DNA from: Delphinus delphis
Lineage: Eukaryota > Chordata > Mammalia > Artiodactyla > Delphinidae
DNA length: 64,000 bases
NCBI RefSeq assembly: GCF_949987515.2
Contig: NC_082696.1
Location: 61,512,447 to 61,576,446 of the forward strand
Direction: 5' to 3'
In this document: positions 1 to 11,159 of the stretch, piece by piece
Layout of the letters: each line of letters begins with the position of its first letter
How positions within the stretch are numbered: the first letter of the stretch is position 1
Notes under the pieces: generated by a model
Seen by the model: the letters and a program-made list of their open reading frames with translations, nothing else
Told to the model about the DNA's origin: nothing
Databases searched by the model: none
Program-made: the position numbers and the translations under genes

Positions 1-284
1 GAGGGGCATAGAACTGCTAAAGCAGAACGCAGCAGCAGCAATAAATCTGGGAGAATGTGAGCATCCCAAATCTGGATCTGAGCTCCCCAGACCACCGGGG
101 AATGAAGGAATCAGTGTCAAAAGAGGAGAGACTCTGAGAAGTGTTCGCTAATAAATAGAACACTGTAATTTACTAACAGAGGAAAGGACTGTTACATACT
201 TAAAAATGCAAGTTAAATTATACTGGATGACAGATGTCTTTACTTGGCTCTTCAGTCACTCGTTCCACAAGTTTGTATTGTTTA
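1..284. other. Unassigned intergenic DNA
   Basis: No domain-bearing frame or repeat could be recognised here. The sequence is A-rich and has stops in all frames. Confidence 0.5.
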
Positions 285-593
285 CTTATTTACTGTGTCT
301 CATGCTGGCTCCAGAATTTACAGTTATAAAACAGACAGGACCCTGACCCCCTGATGCTTATAGTCTAGGGAACCTAGAATTACACTATTAAAATACTCTA
401 ATAAACATCTCCCCAGATTGCTCTGGGAGCACGTGAGAAGGGCATCTAATTCACCCTGGAGGTAGAGATATTGGAAGGCTTTTGATGGAAGGGACGCTGA
501 GGAAAATCCTAAGAAATTAGTAAGAGGTAGTTAGGTATGGACAGTTGGCCAAAGTGTTCTAGACACAGGCAGTGCTTTTGTGCAGATCCTGAT
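285..593 (-). repeat. Probable L2 LINE fragment, antisense
   Basis: The order of short blocks follows the antisense of the L2 3' kilobase: a stretch like 'dosage of clone accumulated, t-agtctag' near 350-370, a 'gggagcac' block near 425-433, a 'ctggaggtagagat' block near 456-470 and a 'gttctagacacaggcag' block near 557-574. Divergence is high, so the limits are approximate. It ends at an A-rich run (595-616). A MIR-like or L3 origin is the main alternative. Confidence 0.45.
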
Positions 594-1090
594 ATAAAAA
601 AAGAAGAAAAAAAAAAGGTCAATCATCTTCCTATTTCTTCCCACCAGGGACAGACTTGAGCGGGGGTCTGAGAATTCATAAATATCCTATAATGATCCTT
701 ATGGGACCTGTGAACTACCCCTCAATTGTATCCAAAAATGTATTTGGGTAAAGGAATCTTTATCTAAACAAAAACTTTAACCCAAGTATCATATCTGCAA
801 AGAGGTTTATGACACACAAAAAAAGTTTAAGTTGAAAGAAAATTTCAAAAAAGAGTAGAGAATCTCTAACTGACAGGTCTTCTAGAGGAAAACAAGAGAG
901 GATAATTAGAGCTTCTAAAGAAACTCACTGTTTCTAAAGGCCCTCCTGGAAGTAACTGATGTGACCCACCCAAGTGGTCTCAACTCTAGCCCCTTAGATG
1001 TTACCTCTTTCTTTATACCCTTTAAAAGCTTCAATTCTGCTCTTAGAAAACAGCTTTCTATAAACTGCCTGCAGGCTCCCTGTCCACATC
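594..1090. other. A-rich intergenic DNA
   Basis: It opens with an impure A run (595-616) and continues as AT-rich sequence. No repeat family or coding frame was recognised. Confidence 0.5.
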
Positions 1091-1137
1091 CTCAGATTAT
1101 ATTACCTCAGATTATATTACCTCTATATTATATTACC
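1091..1137. repeat. Short tandem repeat, about 15-bp unit, three copies
   Basis: The unit CTCAGATTATATTAC occurs twice in a row, followed by a third diverged copy (CTCTATATTATATTAC). The array is about 47 bp long. It lies inside a chance 75-codon open frame (961-1188), which the repeat partly explains. Confidence 0.8.
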
Positions 1138-2640
1138 AGCTTCTCTGGTGTTTTGTTGATAGAGAAAATTAAAAGCATCTCGTCTTAGTTGCCTTTAACT
1201 GCTGTTGTAGTTCATTTGGTTCGGCCATGAGATGGAGATGGCTCCAATGTGCTCCACTGATGAGGGGTTTGTTCCCATGCAAATCTCCTAGGAGCCCTGA
1301 GGAGCCTGGCTACCTCTCCCCACTGAACTCCAAGTAGGGGCATCACAACACCTCCCATGATATATACGTCTCCTTGTTTGCCCTGCAGTGTAGTCTTGGC
1401 ACTTCATTTCTTCTGTCCTCCACATAGACATGATGGACCCACATCCCATACACTCTGGGAGCTGGAATTTAAGAGAGTGGTCCTGACACTCTTTCTGTCT
1501 GGCCGTTTCCCACCAGGTCACCTGATTCCAGTTCTCTTTTCTTCTGTGCTACGTGTGGCACAGAGAACTTAGCAACAGTGCTGCCTAAGCGGACATCCCA
1601 ATAGGGAATACAATTCTTGTCCTTCCCTCTTGAAGAAAATCCCAGTATCTATGATTGCTTTTCTTCAAGTCACATTCCAACTTCTCTTTGAATAGAAGGG
1701 GACTATTCTTTCTCCTGCTCCTCATAGAAAAAGGAAATAGTCACTCACAAGGTTGGGGTGGTGATCTGGGGGACCTCAATTGTGGCATCTCTCAATAGAC
1801 CCAGTGGAGGTTGCTGGTTTCAGTTGCTGGTGACTCCTTTGTAACACGGCAAGCTTTGCCGTTTTCATCGTACTCTTAAACCTACCTTGTCCTCTCCAGT
1901 TCTCATGGCTGGACCCACTGTTTACCTTACCTGCAGATTCAGCCTCGCTCAAATTCACTGGACAATCCAGAAAGAAAAACAAAATAGTACATTTGGGCAC
2001 AGTGGAGTGGGACATTTAATAACTAAGCCTCTCTCTCATCTTGAAGGCAGATATAAAGCCTTAGTACAGGTCCATGTGCCATTATTTCTGAGAGGCAGAC
2101 TTTTCCCACTTGTGATAATAGGGCTCTGAAGCAGTGGAGAAATGAAGTCTGATGTTGCACATATATTGCCTTCGGACACATGGGCTACAAAAGTCCTCAT
2201 GAGCTGAGAGTGGGGGGTGGATGGGTAGGGAACATATCACTGTGCCAAAGGACGGGAGACAAAGAGATATTGAGACTCTATTGAGCGGGCACAGGGAACT
2301 GGATGACCCACAGGTCCTATAGACTGTGGTCTATTTTTCTAGTTACCTGAGGAGACTGCTGAATATCAGGAGGCAAACATTCTATTCAGCAACTACTTTG
2401 ATTGTAACCACCAGATTTGTAAAATGCACGTTTACTGGGTTTTTGCTTCATCCTTTTACAGAGATTGAAATCCTGGCTTACTCTCCTTAGACCATCCCTG
2501 AATGGTGATGATTTGCCAAGAAATCACAGACTGCTGCTGGCTTTCCCTTTGAAAAATAGCTGTTTCAATTAATCTGTAAATGACCACATTTGAAACTTTA
2601 GTGGAAAATTGCCATTTAGTATCTGCTGTCTATGATCTGC
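1138..2640. other. Unassigned, relatively GC-richer block
   Basis: From about 1190 the base composition becomes richer in G and C than most of the window. Short open frames occur on both strands but none shows a domain. The texture resembles the interior of an old endogenous retrovirus or another decayed repeat, but no family could be assigned. Confidence 0.35.
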
Positions 2641-3185
2641 TCCCCATTTTCCATTTCTATTGTAAGAGAAATCACTTTATGTCTTGGTGGAAAGCCGACC
2701 TTGCTACCCACACTCAAGGCTGTAAACGGTGAATGCTCACTTTTCCCAATGCCCCTTTGAAGCCAGAGCATAACCACCCAACCTAGGCTTGGCTACTCCG
2801 ATGCACCTGCCCTGAACTTTGATGGAGAGAAGCAAGGTGGTGGTGGGTGATGGCTAAGTCAGTGGCAACAGTGAATCCCCAGGTCCAGCAGTTTCAGATT
2901 TTCCAGTGGGGCTTGAAGTGTCTGGAGGCAATGCCAGTGGGGGACCAGACATGCTCAGCACCAGACAGTCTTCAGGAGCAGTGGCATCATGTCCTTGCCA
3001 GGTGCCCTTTCTTTGGTACAGTCTTTTTCAGTGGACTTGGCCATTGTTCAGTCTCCCTGGCCCCCACCAATTTCCGATCCTGGTTTTTCAGCATCCCAGG
3101 TGATTCTGAGAACTAGCCAAAATCCTATGCTGCTTATTAAATCAGCCAAAGACAATTTCTGACACTTGCAACTAAGGAGATAAAT
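2641..3185 (+). repeat. Possible ancient LTR-like repeat, family not assigned
   Basis: The segment ends with a block (about 3131-3175: a 'ttaaatcagccaaag' motif followed by 'tttctgacacttgcaact') that resembles the 3' end of old mammalian LTRs. The 89-codon frame at 2847-3116 has no recognisable domain and is treated as non-coding. Family and boundaries are uncertain. Confidence 0.3.
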
Positions 3186-3190
3186 TGTAA

Positions 3191-3242
3191 TTTTTCTTAA
3201 GAAAAATATGGTGTTCCTCTTACTTAAGAGGAACACCATATT
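3191..3242. repeat. Two adjacent perfect palindromes (16-bp palindrome plus 18-bp hairpin)
   Basis: Bases 3191-3206 (TTTTTCTTAAGAAAAA) are a perfect 16-bp palindrome. Overlapping its right edge, 3205-3222 (AATATGGTGTTCCTCTTA) is perfectly inverted at 3225-3242, leaving only two bases (CT) between the arms. No known element is recognised at either side. The absence of mismatches suggests a recent fold-back or template-switch origin. Confidence 0.95.
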
Positions 3243-3503
3243 CTGGCTGGCTGGGTGAATTTCTACTATCAGCTCATATAGCTGACTTTGCTCTCCAGTG
3301 AATTTCATATTTGGGGCTCTATTCCTTCCAGTCTATTTTCCTGGGGAGGAATTAAACCCGGAAAATCGTAGAAATAGAAGAAATAAAATTAATATGGTAA
3401 TATTTATTATCTAGATACTTCTTTTAAGGAAATATTTTTAAAATGTGATTATACTTATAGAGATGAAGGATATATTATATTATTTGTGGAGATTATCTTC
3501 CAG

Positions 3504-3545
<42 letters not shown>

Positions 3546-4752
3546 GTCAAAATGTATACAATGGTACATTTAATATGTGCAATCTATTGTATGTTGATCA
3601 CACATAAAGCTGTTAATATTTTATAGCACGTAAATACTTCTTTATTAGTAAAATTCATAACTAATGTTTGTAAATCTTTACACTCTGTAAATCATGCAAA
3701 GAAAATTCTTTCAAAAGAGTCTGAAAAGGATACCAGATAATTGGAAGTTGTTAAGTGATGACAGTGACAATATTTTTAATTGCTCAAACACATCACTTGG
3801 AGAATTAAAGAGTCTTTGCAATGAATCAATTTTTTCTGAGAAAGAAAGAAGCAGACCTTGCCAGAAGGGACCCTGCCTGGTACTCACAGCTGGGCTGTGA
3901 TGTTTTCTTATTTAACATTAACAATTTCACAAAGAAGGCCACCATATTACCATGATGGATCAAGGTAAACACATGATCAATGTGCAGTTGCACGTGAACA
4001 CACACAATAAAACCCAAACACCATCCAAGCCATAGAAAGGACTAAAGATCTCCCCGTCCTGGCTAATATGAGTCACTTCTGCCTCTTTACCAATCACAGT
4101 ATAAGCCGCTCTCTATTCTTCTCCACTTCAGAAGAGAATGATCACCCCTGCTTTCTGACAGCATTCATTCCAGAGCAAAGCCCCACTACTACTTGAACCC
4201 TCTCCCAAATCACCTTACACAAGCCTCAATCCTATAACATGTCCTCCTAACACCCTCTTACTGAGACACCTCACAGTTCCCACAGTGCACTTTCTCCATC
4301 ATTGCAAAAAGTCAATCAATACAAATTTGTTCAATTACATGTATGTTTCTAGTGGTCTTTTGTTCAGGGCATTGGCAATCCAAATGTAAACTGTGCTAGT
4401 TTTAAAGTACACATTGGCCCAGAAGCATATCTGCATTTATCATTAATGCTTACTTTTCAGGGATATTTTTCCTACCAAGACATTATATGCAGTGAATAAT
4501 ATGATCCATAAAATTTTCTCAAAATTAGAAAACTTAACGTTATAGAAATAGGTAATTCTTTTTTGTTGCTCCATCAGAAATCAGGGTTTAAAAACCCCCA
4601 CATTTTACAAATGGCTTTTTGTAACAGGTACATTTTTCTCTGCTGCCCTCTTGTTCCCGGTATTAATTACAGAACCGTAAAAGCAAATTATGCTTGTCAG
4701 GAGCCACCTGCTATTCTGTTGCTTGAATGTCATATTGCTATTTAGATTTAAC
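3243..4752. other. AT-rich intergenic DNA
   Basis: It contains the GT/TA microsatellite listed separately. A moderately C-rich stretch at about 4030-4290 may be an old repeat but was not assigned. The short open frames at 3694-3900 and 4563-4745 have no recognisable features. Confidence 0.5.
3503..3545. repeat. Compound microsatellite (GT)n(TA)n
   Basis: About nine GT units (3503-3520) run directly into about twelve TA units (3521-3545). Both tracts are uninterrupted, so the locus is probably length-polymorphic. Confidence 0.95.
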
Positions 4753-4825
4753 TTCAAGTGCGATTTTCAAGTTGCAAAGGAAACCCAGACCATTTTTCTT
4801 TTACATCCAAAAAATCGCACTTGAA
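4753..4825. repeat. 73-nt inverted repeat with pre-miRNA-like fold
   Basis: The arms 4753-4767 (TTCAAGTGCGATTTT) and 4811-4825 are perfect reverse complements over 15 bp. Pairing resumes inside after a 3x3 internal loop: 4771-4783 against 4795-4807 with two mismatches and one G-U. This leaves an 11-nt terminal loop (4784-4794). The total is about 26 pairs over 31 positions. No flanking repeat is recognised. It could be an unannotated microRNA-type hairpin, a miniature inverted-repeat transposon relic, or chance. Confidence 0.85.
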
Positions 4826-5665
4826 TCTTTAGGTCTGAAGAGAATCTCATTTACACAAAAAGATAAGCTCGTATTTCTACCAAAAGGAACCTAAAGAAAA
4901 GAACTCTGCTGCCCTAACAAAACTGAATTTGCTAAAGTTCACATTGATGTTACTATCATTTTTAGATCCTCTGGTCTGGAATGTAAATTTATAGCAATTC
5001 TTTTCATTGATAATCTTTAAAAATAAACAGGTGAGAATATAGATTTCTCACTGAAGGTAAATTTTAAGCTGAAGAAATATGCTTTCATCAGTCGTCTTGC
5101 CAGCAGCTATCAGCTTTGCACCAGTCCTAATAAATTTTACAGAAGCACAGAGTGGAAGGCCTCCAACTGAAAGCAAGAAGGTGGGTGATGTTGCTCGTCA
5201 TGCCTCAAATAGAGCGACATGATGCTCAACAGAAGAAAGGACAGACATTTTTTATTTAGTTTTGCTACGGTCAAAGATGGATGCTGGAAACCTATAAGAG
5301 AAGGTCTTTAAAATATGCAAAATATTTGCAGGTGAATTCAGGTAGAGAATTGGAAATTCATTCAATTTTTAAAGAAACTGTTTTCTTAATGTATGTATGA
5401 CATGTATTCCCACGTGCAAAGTTGAAAAAATTAGTATATTAGCCTATGTTCACAGAGAATGCAATTTAAATAATCCAGGTATATTAAAGTGCTTTGCGTC
5501 TTAGCAAACATAATTTTTCCACAGTTATTAATCAAAGAGAGAAAGCCATAAGGCTTTTTGGATGAGAAATGTCAAAGGGTCATTTCTAATATGGTACAAA
5601 CTACTTGATCATTAAAAACTTCCAGCAGTGACTCTTAAAGTAACTCAGCTAACGATTTTAATAGA
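4826..5665. other. AT-rich intergenic DNA, nothing recognised
   Basis: No coding frame, known repeat or structured element was seen. Confidence 0.5.
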
Positions 5666-6640
5666 TCCCACCCTCCCTACCCTACCTGTCTAGGTCATCG
5701 CAAAGCACCGAGCTGATCTCCCTGTGCTATACTGCTGCTTCCCACTAGCTATTTTACATTGGGCAGTGTATATATTTCACTGCTACTCTCACTCACTTCG
5801 CCCCAGCTTCCCCCTCCCACCCCGTGTCCTCAAGTCCATTCTCTACGTCTAGGTCTTTAATCCTGCCCTGCCACTAGGTTCACAGTACCATTTTTTTTTT
5901 TTTTGATTCCATATATATGTGTTAGCATGTGGTATTTGTTTTTCTCTTTCTGACTTACTTCACTCTGTATGACAGACTCTAGGTCCATCCACCTCACTAC
6001 CAATAACTCAATTTCATTTCTTTTTATGGCTGAGTAATATTCTATCGTATATATGTGCCACATCTTCTTTATCCATTCGTCTGTCGATGAACACTTAGAT
6101 TGCTTCCATGTCCTGGCTATTGTAAATAGTGCTGCCATGAACATTGTGGTACACGACTCTTTTTGAATTATGGTTTTCTCAGGGTATATGCCCAGTAGTG
6201 GGATTGCTGGGTCATATGGTAGTTCTCTTTTTAGTTTGTTAAGGAAACTCCATGCTGTTTTTCATAGTGGTTGTATCAATTTACATTCCCACCAACAGTG
6301 CCAAGGAAACCATAAACAAGACGAAAAGACAACACTCAGAATGGGAGAAAATATTTGCAAATGATACAACAAACAAACGATTAATCTCCAAAATATACAA
6401 ACAGCTCATGGAGCTCAATATCAAAAAAACAAACAATCCAATTAAAAAATTGGCGGAAGACCTAAATAGACATTTCTCCAAAGAAGACATACAGGTGGCC
6501 AAGAGGCAAGTGAAAAGCTGCTCAACATCACTGAACATTAGAGAAATGCAAATCAGAACTACAATGAGGTATCACCTCACACCAGTCAGAATGGCCATCA
6601 TCAAAAAATCTAGAAACAATAAATGCTGGAAAGGGTGTGG
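5666..6640. mobile_element. 5'-inverted L1 fragment (3' part antisense, 5' part sense)
   Basis: Bases 5666-6300 are antisense L1. They run from 3' UTR (5666-5850) into the ORF2 carboxyl end: the minus-strand frame 6144-5857 reads ALFTIARTWKQ, DEWIKKMW and EYYSAIKRNE, typical of L1 ORF2. At about 6301 the orientation flips, and 6301-6640 is sense-strand ORF2 from immediately upstream in L1 ([30 protein letters not shown]). The two pieces are nearly contiguous in L1, missing only about 18 bases. This is the structure made by twin priming. No poly-A or poly-T tail and no clear target-site duplication is visible, so the L1 3' end appears lost. The 188-codon frame at 6252-6818 crosses the junction and is not a gene. 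Confidence 0.88.
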
Positions 6641-7289
6641 TGATTCACAATTCTTAACGCACATCAATGAATATTTTCTTCTCTATAAATATTACAGCAA
6701 TAGTTTAACTCACAACATACCTGGAACAGGAGCTAGCAAAAAAGTATTGCATTGGTTGGTAAAGCTAACTAAAAACAAAACAAAAAAACAACAACAAAAA
6801 TCTTTCTTTTCAGGTTAAGACTGTCTCCCTGATCCTGTGTACTCTGCACGCCTTCTTTTTGATTTCCAGTGCACTGACACACCAGGTCTCAGACTTCCAA
6901 GTATTTCTCCATTCAGAGTCAGAGACTTCCCATTTTTTTGTTTGATTTTTCTCTCTGTGTTCCATCAACCATTAGGCACCTCTGGCCTCTGTCTTTTCCA
7001 CACGGTCTTGTCTGTGCTTTAGCTGATATCCTCCTCACATATAACTTGTTAGCATTCTCTGACACCTAGTAATGCCGCCATAGGGGTGGGTTGGAAAGGT
7101 ATTTACTTGTGTGATACATATTCTTTTGGAGGATATGTAGCTAAATTCAGATTTAGCTGGCTGCCATTATCATATCAGAAGCATGAGGCCAAAAAATTGA
7201 TTTTGTTGGGATGATCTTTACTTCTTTTGAACCACAGCCTAAGGACTGAGTTAATATAGGAGAAAAGATAAAACAAAATGCAAGCAATT
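6641..7289. other. Intergenic DNA, nothing recognised
   Basis: It includes an A-rich stretch near 6765-6800. A 61-codon frame at 6837-7022 has no domain. Confidence 0.5.
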
Positions 7290-7375
7290 TTATGTTTATT
7301 CTCCTTTCCACAGACTTTTTTCAAGAACAGTGCCTACCGCAAAGTAAAGGGTCAATAAATAGTTATTGAATGATG
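7290..7375 (+). repeat. Possible L2/MIR 3' end
   Basis: The stretch 'aacagtgcctaccgcaaag' followed by 'gtcaataaatagttattgaatga' (about 7327-7372) matches the common 3' end shared by L2 and MIR3-type elements (accession by memory). It is short and diverged, so the family call is tentative. Confidence 0.45.
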
Positions 7376-8319
7376 AACAAATGTTAAAGGAGAAAGGATT
7401 CATCCGATTTATATTCTTATTTTTATATTAAGTGACATTTATTGGTTAAATGTATACAAGGCATATGATATTTAAGGGACGTATAAATACCACATTGGAA
7501 TAATAAATTTCCCAGTGTTCCCTTCATCTTCCCAAAAAAGCCTAGAGAGAGAGCCTTAAAAGGAAACATATATCAGTTTTGCAATCTGTACATCAGTTGA
7601 TATGCATCATAGGACTATAGGACTTTATAGCTAGCTCTGTGTTTCCCTTTATATCCCTTAAAAGGAATATATTCTTTTATATATGCACTGATTTTTTGAT
7701 ACAAATAATTTTTTCATTTTAAAAAAATCCCTTTAAGTCTTTTAGACACTTGTTTGAAAGTACTGATGCACTGGGAAGATGAATCAATTCTAAGTGAGTC
7801 AATTTCATTTATTTTTATCAAGATCCCTTTTGAGAAAGAGACCTCTAATCATCACCATAAAAATTGCTAATAAAAAAAGAAAAATGTATTTTGTATTGAT
7901 GAAATAATCATGAAATTTATACAGAATAATACTCTGAGCAATTATAGTTAATCAATGTAATCAGGTATCAGTTTGTCTAGTCTGCCCTTAGTAATAGAAA
8001 CTAACAATAGTTGATTTTTAAAAGAAGACTTGACAGTTATAACCAATGATCTTTTCTAATTTATCCTGAAACATCTATCATTTATGATTTGTGGGTACAG
8101 ACATCTTTAACTCAGAGTTTCATTAAAGACAGATAGGCTTGTCTGTGTACTGTTCCAAGCCCCTTAGGGTATTATTTGAAATAATTCATTGCATTCATTC
8201 ATTGCATTCATGTTGCTTCAATTAATGAAAAATAATGATTATAGTCAAGCAAATTCAATTATTTTTAAACTAGTACAGCTTAATCATAGACTTTTTTTTT
8301 TCTGTGTTCTCTCTCCCGT
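7376..8319. other. AT-rich intergenic DNA, nothing recognised
   Basis: No feature could be supported. Confidence 0.5.
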
Positions 8320-8371
8320 GCCTTTTTCATTGACCTATAGCTTGACCACTTTCTCAAGTTACTAGTCTTAT
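8320..8371 (+). repeat. Unknown dispersed repeat, copy A
   Basis: This 52-bp block aligns without gaps to 10096-10147 at 39 of 52 identical positions, about 1.8 kb apart in the same orientation. Looser similarity continues for about 100 bp downstream, for instance a 'gcactc...ctt(c/t)caaaa' block in each copy. No known family was recognised. It may be an old DNA transposon or LTR fragment. Confidence 0.5.
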
Positions 8372-10095
8372 CTCAAGATTAAAAAGGGCAAAAACAACAG
8401 CAACAGCAATAAGAATTCTCTGTACTTGGTGAAAACTAGAGCACTCCATCTCTTCCAAAATATCAGGCACCTGAATATATGTAATGCTATGAACAAATTT
8501 ATGTTGTGAATAAAAATATTTTGGTGTGCCAGATTGTTTTCCTGTTACACTTCTGATGTAGTTCTTCTGGTGAATTTCTGTTAAATTTCTGATATATTTC
8601 AGAATATTACCAAGAATAACAAAATTTAACTTTTTTACATCTTGAAAACTTCTTCAAGTAAAAGTTCATGCATTATCTTTAAAGAATGACTTGCCTATCC
8701 ATGTAGCTTATGGGAGACAGAGATCTCATTTATTTACAATATTCATGTTTTCAGTGAGTGATTAGTAAACAATTACAAAAGATATATGATCAAACTGACA
8801 TAATAAGTGAATTTATTCATGTGTATCCAAAATGGCTAATTTCACTTACAAAAAAGGAAAAGAAAATCTAAAAATAACATAGTAACATAGCTGATATAGC
8901 ATTATGCTAATTGCATCATTGAGTACCATGAAACTAAAAACTTAACTGCTTTTTATCCTTTTTAAAAAACTATATCAGATATTTTATCAATGAATAGGCA
9001 GAAGTGGTCATAGGCAGTGTTAAATTTGGGGAAAATAAACAACTACCACTAAAAGTTGAAAGTCCGAGTTATTCTTGTTTAGTTTAGCCCTGGGGGCAAG
9101 CCTGGTTTAGGGCAGGCTGAGGATGAACCCAAGCACAGCTGTCCACTGGTACCTATATTTGAGAATCCTCGGGTCAGACAAAAAAGACAGGATTATCTAG
9201 GAAACCATTAAATGTCACAAACATCCTTAAAATATAAGATAACATTTAAATGTTTCTTCTACTGTTTTGGGATAATTATGACAATAGAATATTTTATTGT
9301 ATTAAATATAATTTTTAAAAGAAGCTCAACCAAGTTTTATATCCCCCTCAAACCGATACATTTCACATCACAGGATAAGAGGAATTTGTAATGTTTACCA
9401 GTCTGAGAAAAATCTCTTTAAAATCGATCTTTGAAATTGAATGTTATAAGTTCTCTCTTGTTTAGAGAGAGCTGTGCATTAAATCTGGCCAAACTACATT
9501 AAAACAATCATGACTATATACCATTACTGTCAATCACATCTCTGCCAAGGATTATAAAAGGGGCAAGAACAACTCCTTCCCTTGAAATGACATCTAATTA
9601 AAGACAAAACAGCTGGCATTTGCTTTAAAAATATAAGTGGATTTTAGTTAGGCTTTTAGCCTATGAAGAAAAGACTAAATTTTATAAAAGATTTAAAACT
9701 AGTGTGGTAGTATCTAAAGTATTGTAATCTTGTCTTTAGTATAGAACATAGGTAAGAAGAATACCATTTTGGTTAGTTTCTAGATCACATTTTGACCTGG
9801 TATATTTGCGTCATTGCTTATTTGAAAACAATGGATTCTTATGCTTGGGCTAGAGAAGGAAGCCATCACTGACATTTGGCAAGTAATAAATACAAGAGGT
9901 TGAGGGTGCCTGCTGTCGGGTTAAGAGGAAACATTATAACATGATGGAGAATATAAGTTATAGTAGGGAAAGAGAGCAAGAAGGATAAGCCTAGGTACAC
10001 AAAAAGTTGATGAGAAAAAAAGAAGGGCAAAAAAATTATAAGTTCTATATGTGGAATGGAAGGTTGGAATAGGAGATTAGAGACAAGTTCAAAAT
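8372..10095. other. AT-rich intergenic DNA, nothing recognised
   Basis: Only weak, unassigned sequence was seen here. There is no open frame of note. Confidence 0.5.
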
Positions 10096-10147
10096 GCTTT
10101 TCTCATTGGGCTATAATTTGACCATTTCATCAAGTTAGCAATCCTAT
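10096..10147 (+). repeat. Unknown dispersed repeat, copy B
   Basis: Partner of the block at 8320-8371 (75 percent identity, ungapped). See that entry. Confidence 0.5.
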
Positions 10148-10627
10148 ATTATGTAAACAATTGGCTAAAACACATTTCTCTGTGATGATCGTACAATACT
10201 CAGTCTAGATTTAATGAGGCACTCAGTTCTTTCAAAAGATTAGAAAACCCAAATAACTAACTTCACAGTAAAATATAGCTGTTATCAATGAAAAGCTATC
10301 CTCCTCGTGAATCAGTTTTATGTATTTGTTTTCAATCTAATCTCATGGATAGAAAGAGTTTGACCCGAAATTTCATTTATTTGTGAGTTGGCATGCTTTG
10401 CTGAGCAACTGTGGAAGCTTATGGCCAATATTTTCGTGAAGTCTGGAGGCTAAAGTGATCTCCAAGGCACATGGATGTAGACCAGAGGTATAGCATTTAG
10501 ATTCTGTTCTTGATTTGCTTAGAGATGGTGCAGGGAGGAAGTTGCAATGTTCAAGCAGACAACTTTTCAGGGCCAGAAACTTGCAGATGTGTGTTTCGGC
10601 AATAAGTACATAGTGATACTAATCAGT
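10148..10627. other. Intergenic DNA, nothing recognised
   Basis: No repeat or coding sequence was identified up to the left target-site duplication of the LTR. Confidence 0.5.
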
Positions 10628-10632
10628 GGCAC

Positions 10633-11022
10633 TGTTATGGAGTAAACTGTATTCCCTCTAATTCATATGTTGAAGCCCTAACCCCTATATGACTATATTT
10701 GGAGATGGGGCCTTAAAAGGGTAATTAAGGTAAAATGATATCATAAGGGTGGAGCTCTAATCCATTATGACTGGTGTTCTTACAAAGAGCATGAGACACC
10801 AGAGAACGCTGTCTCTGCCCTTGCACAGAAAAGGGGGGCCTTATAAAGACACAGTGAGAAGGGAGCTCTCTACAAGCCAGGAAATGTCTCACCAGAAACC
10901 AACCCTGATGGAACCTTGATCTTGGACTAGTAGCCCCCAGAACTGTGGAAAAAATAATTTATGTTTTTGAAGCCACCAAGTCTGTGGTATTTTTTTTATG
11001 GTAACCCAAGTAGACTAATACA
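10633..11022 (+). mobile_element. Solo LTR, MaLR/MLT1-like (ERVL-related)
   Basis: This 390-bp element begins TG (10633) and ends CA (11022), as retroviral-type LTRs do. It is bracketed by an exact 5-bp duplication, GGCAC at 10628-10632 and 11023-11027. Its internal landmarks match MLT1 LTRs in order: 'ttcatatgttgaagcc', 'taaccc', 'tttggagatgggg', 'gtggagct', a 'gacacagtgagaaggg' block, 'cttgatcttgga' and the 3' 'gccaccaagtctgtgg' block. No internal viral region is present, so it is a solo LTR left by LTR-LTR recombination. Confidence 0.92.
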
Positions 11023-11159
11023 GGCACAGTATTTCAGGAGACATAACTAGAGTCAGAAATAACATTTGGGGTCATGGAAGGGTTATAGAACAATGGCCCA
11101 TTTAAGGATGAAACTCTGCAATTTGGACTTATTGGCACCATATTATAATTAGTAAAACC

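Noticed and set aside
6252..6818. 188-codon plus-strand frame
   Set aside because: It crosses the L1 inversion junction and continues into flanking DNA; only the middle is L1 ORF2 sequence.
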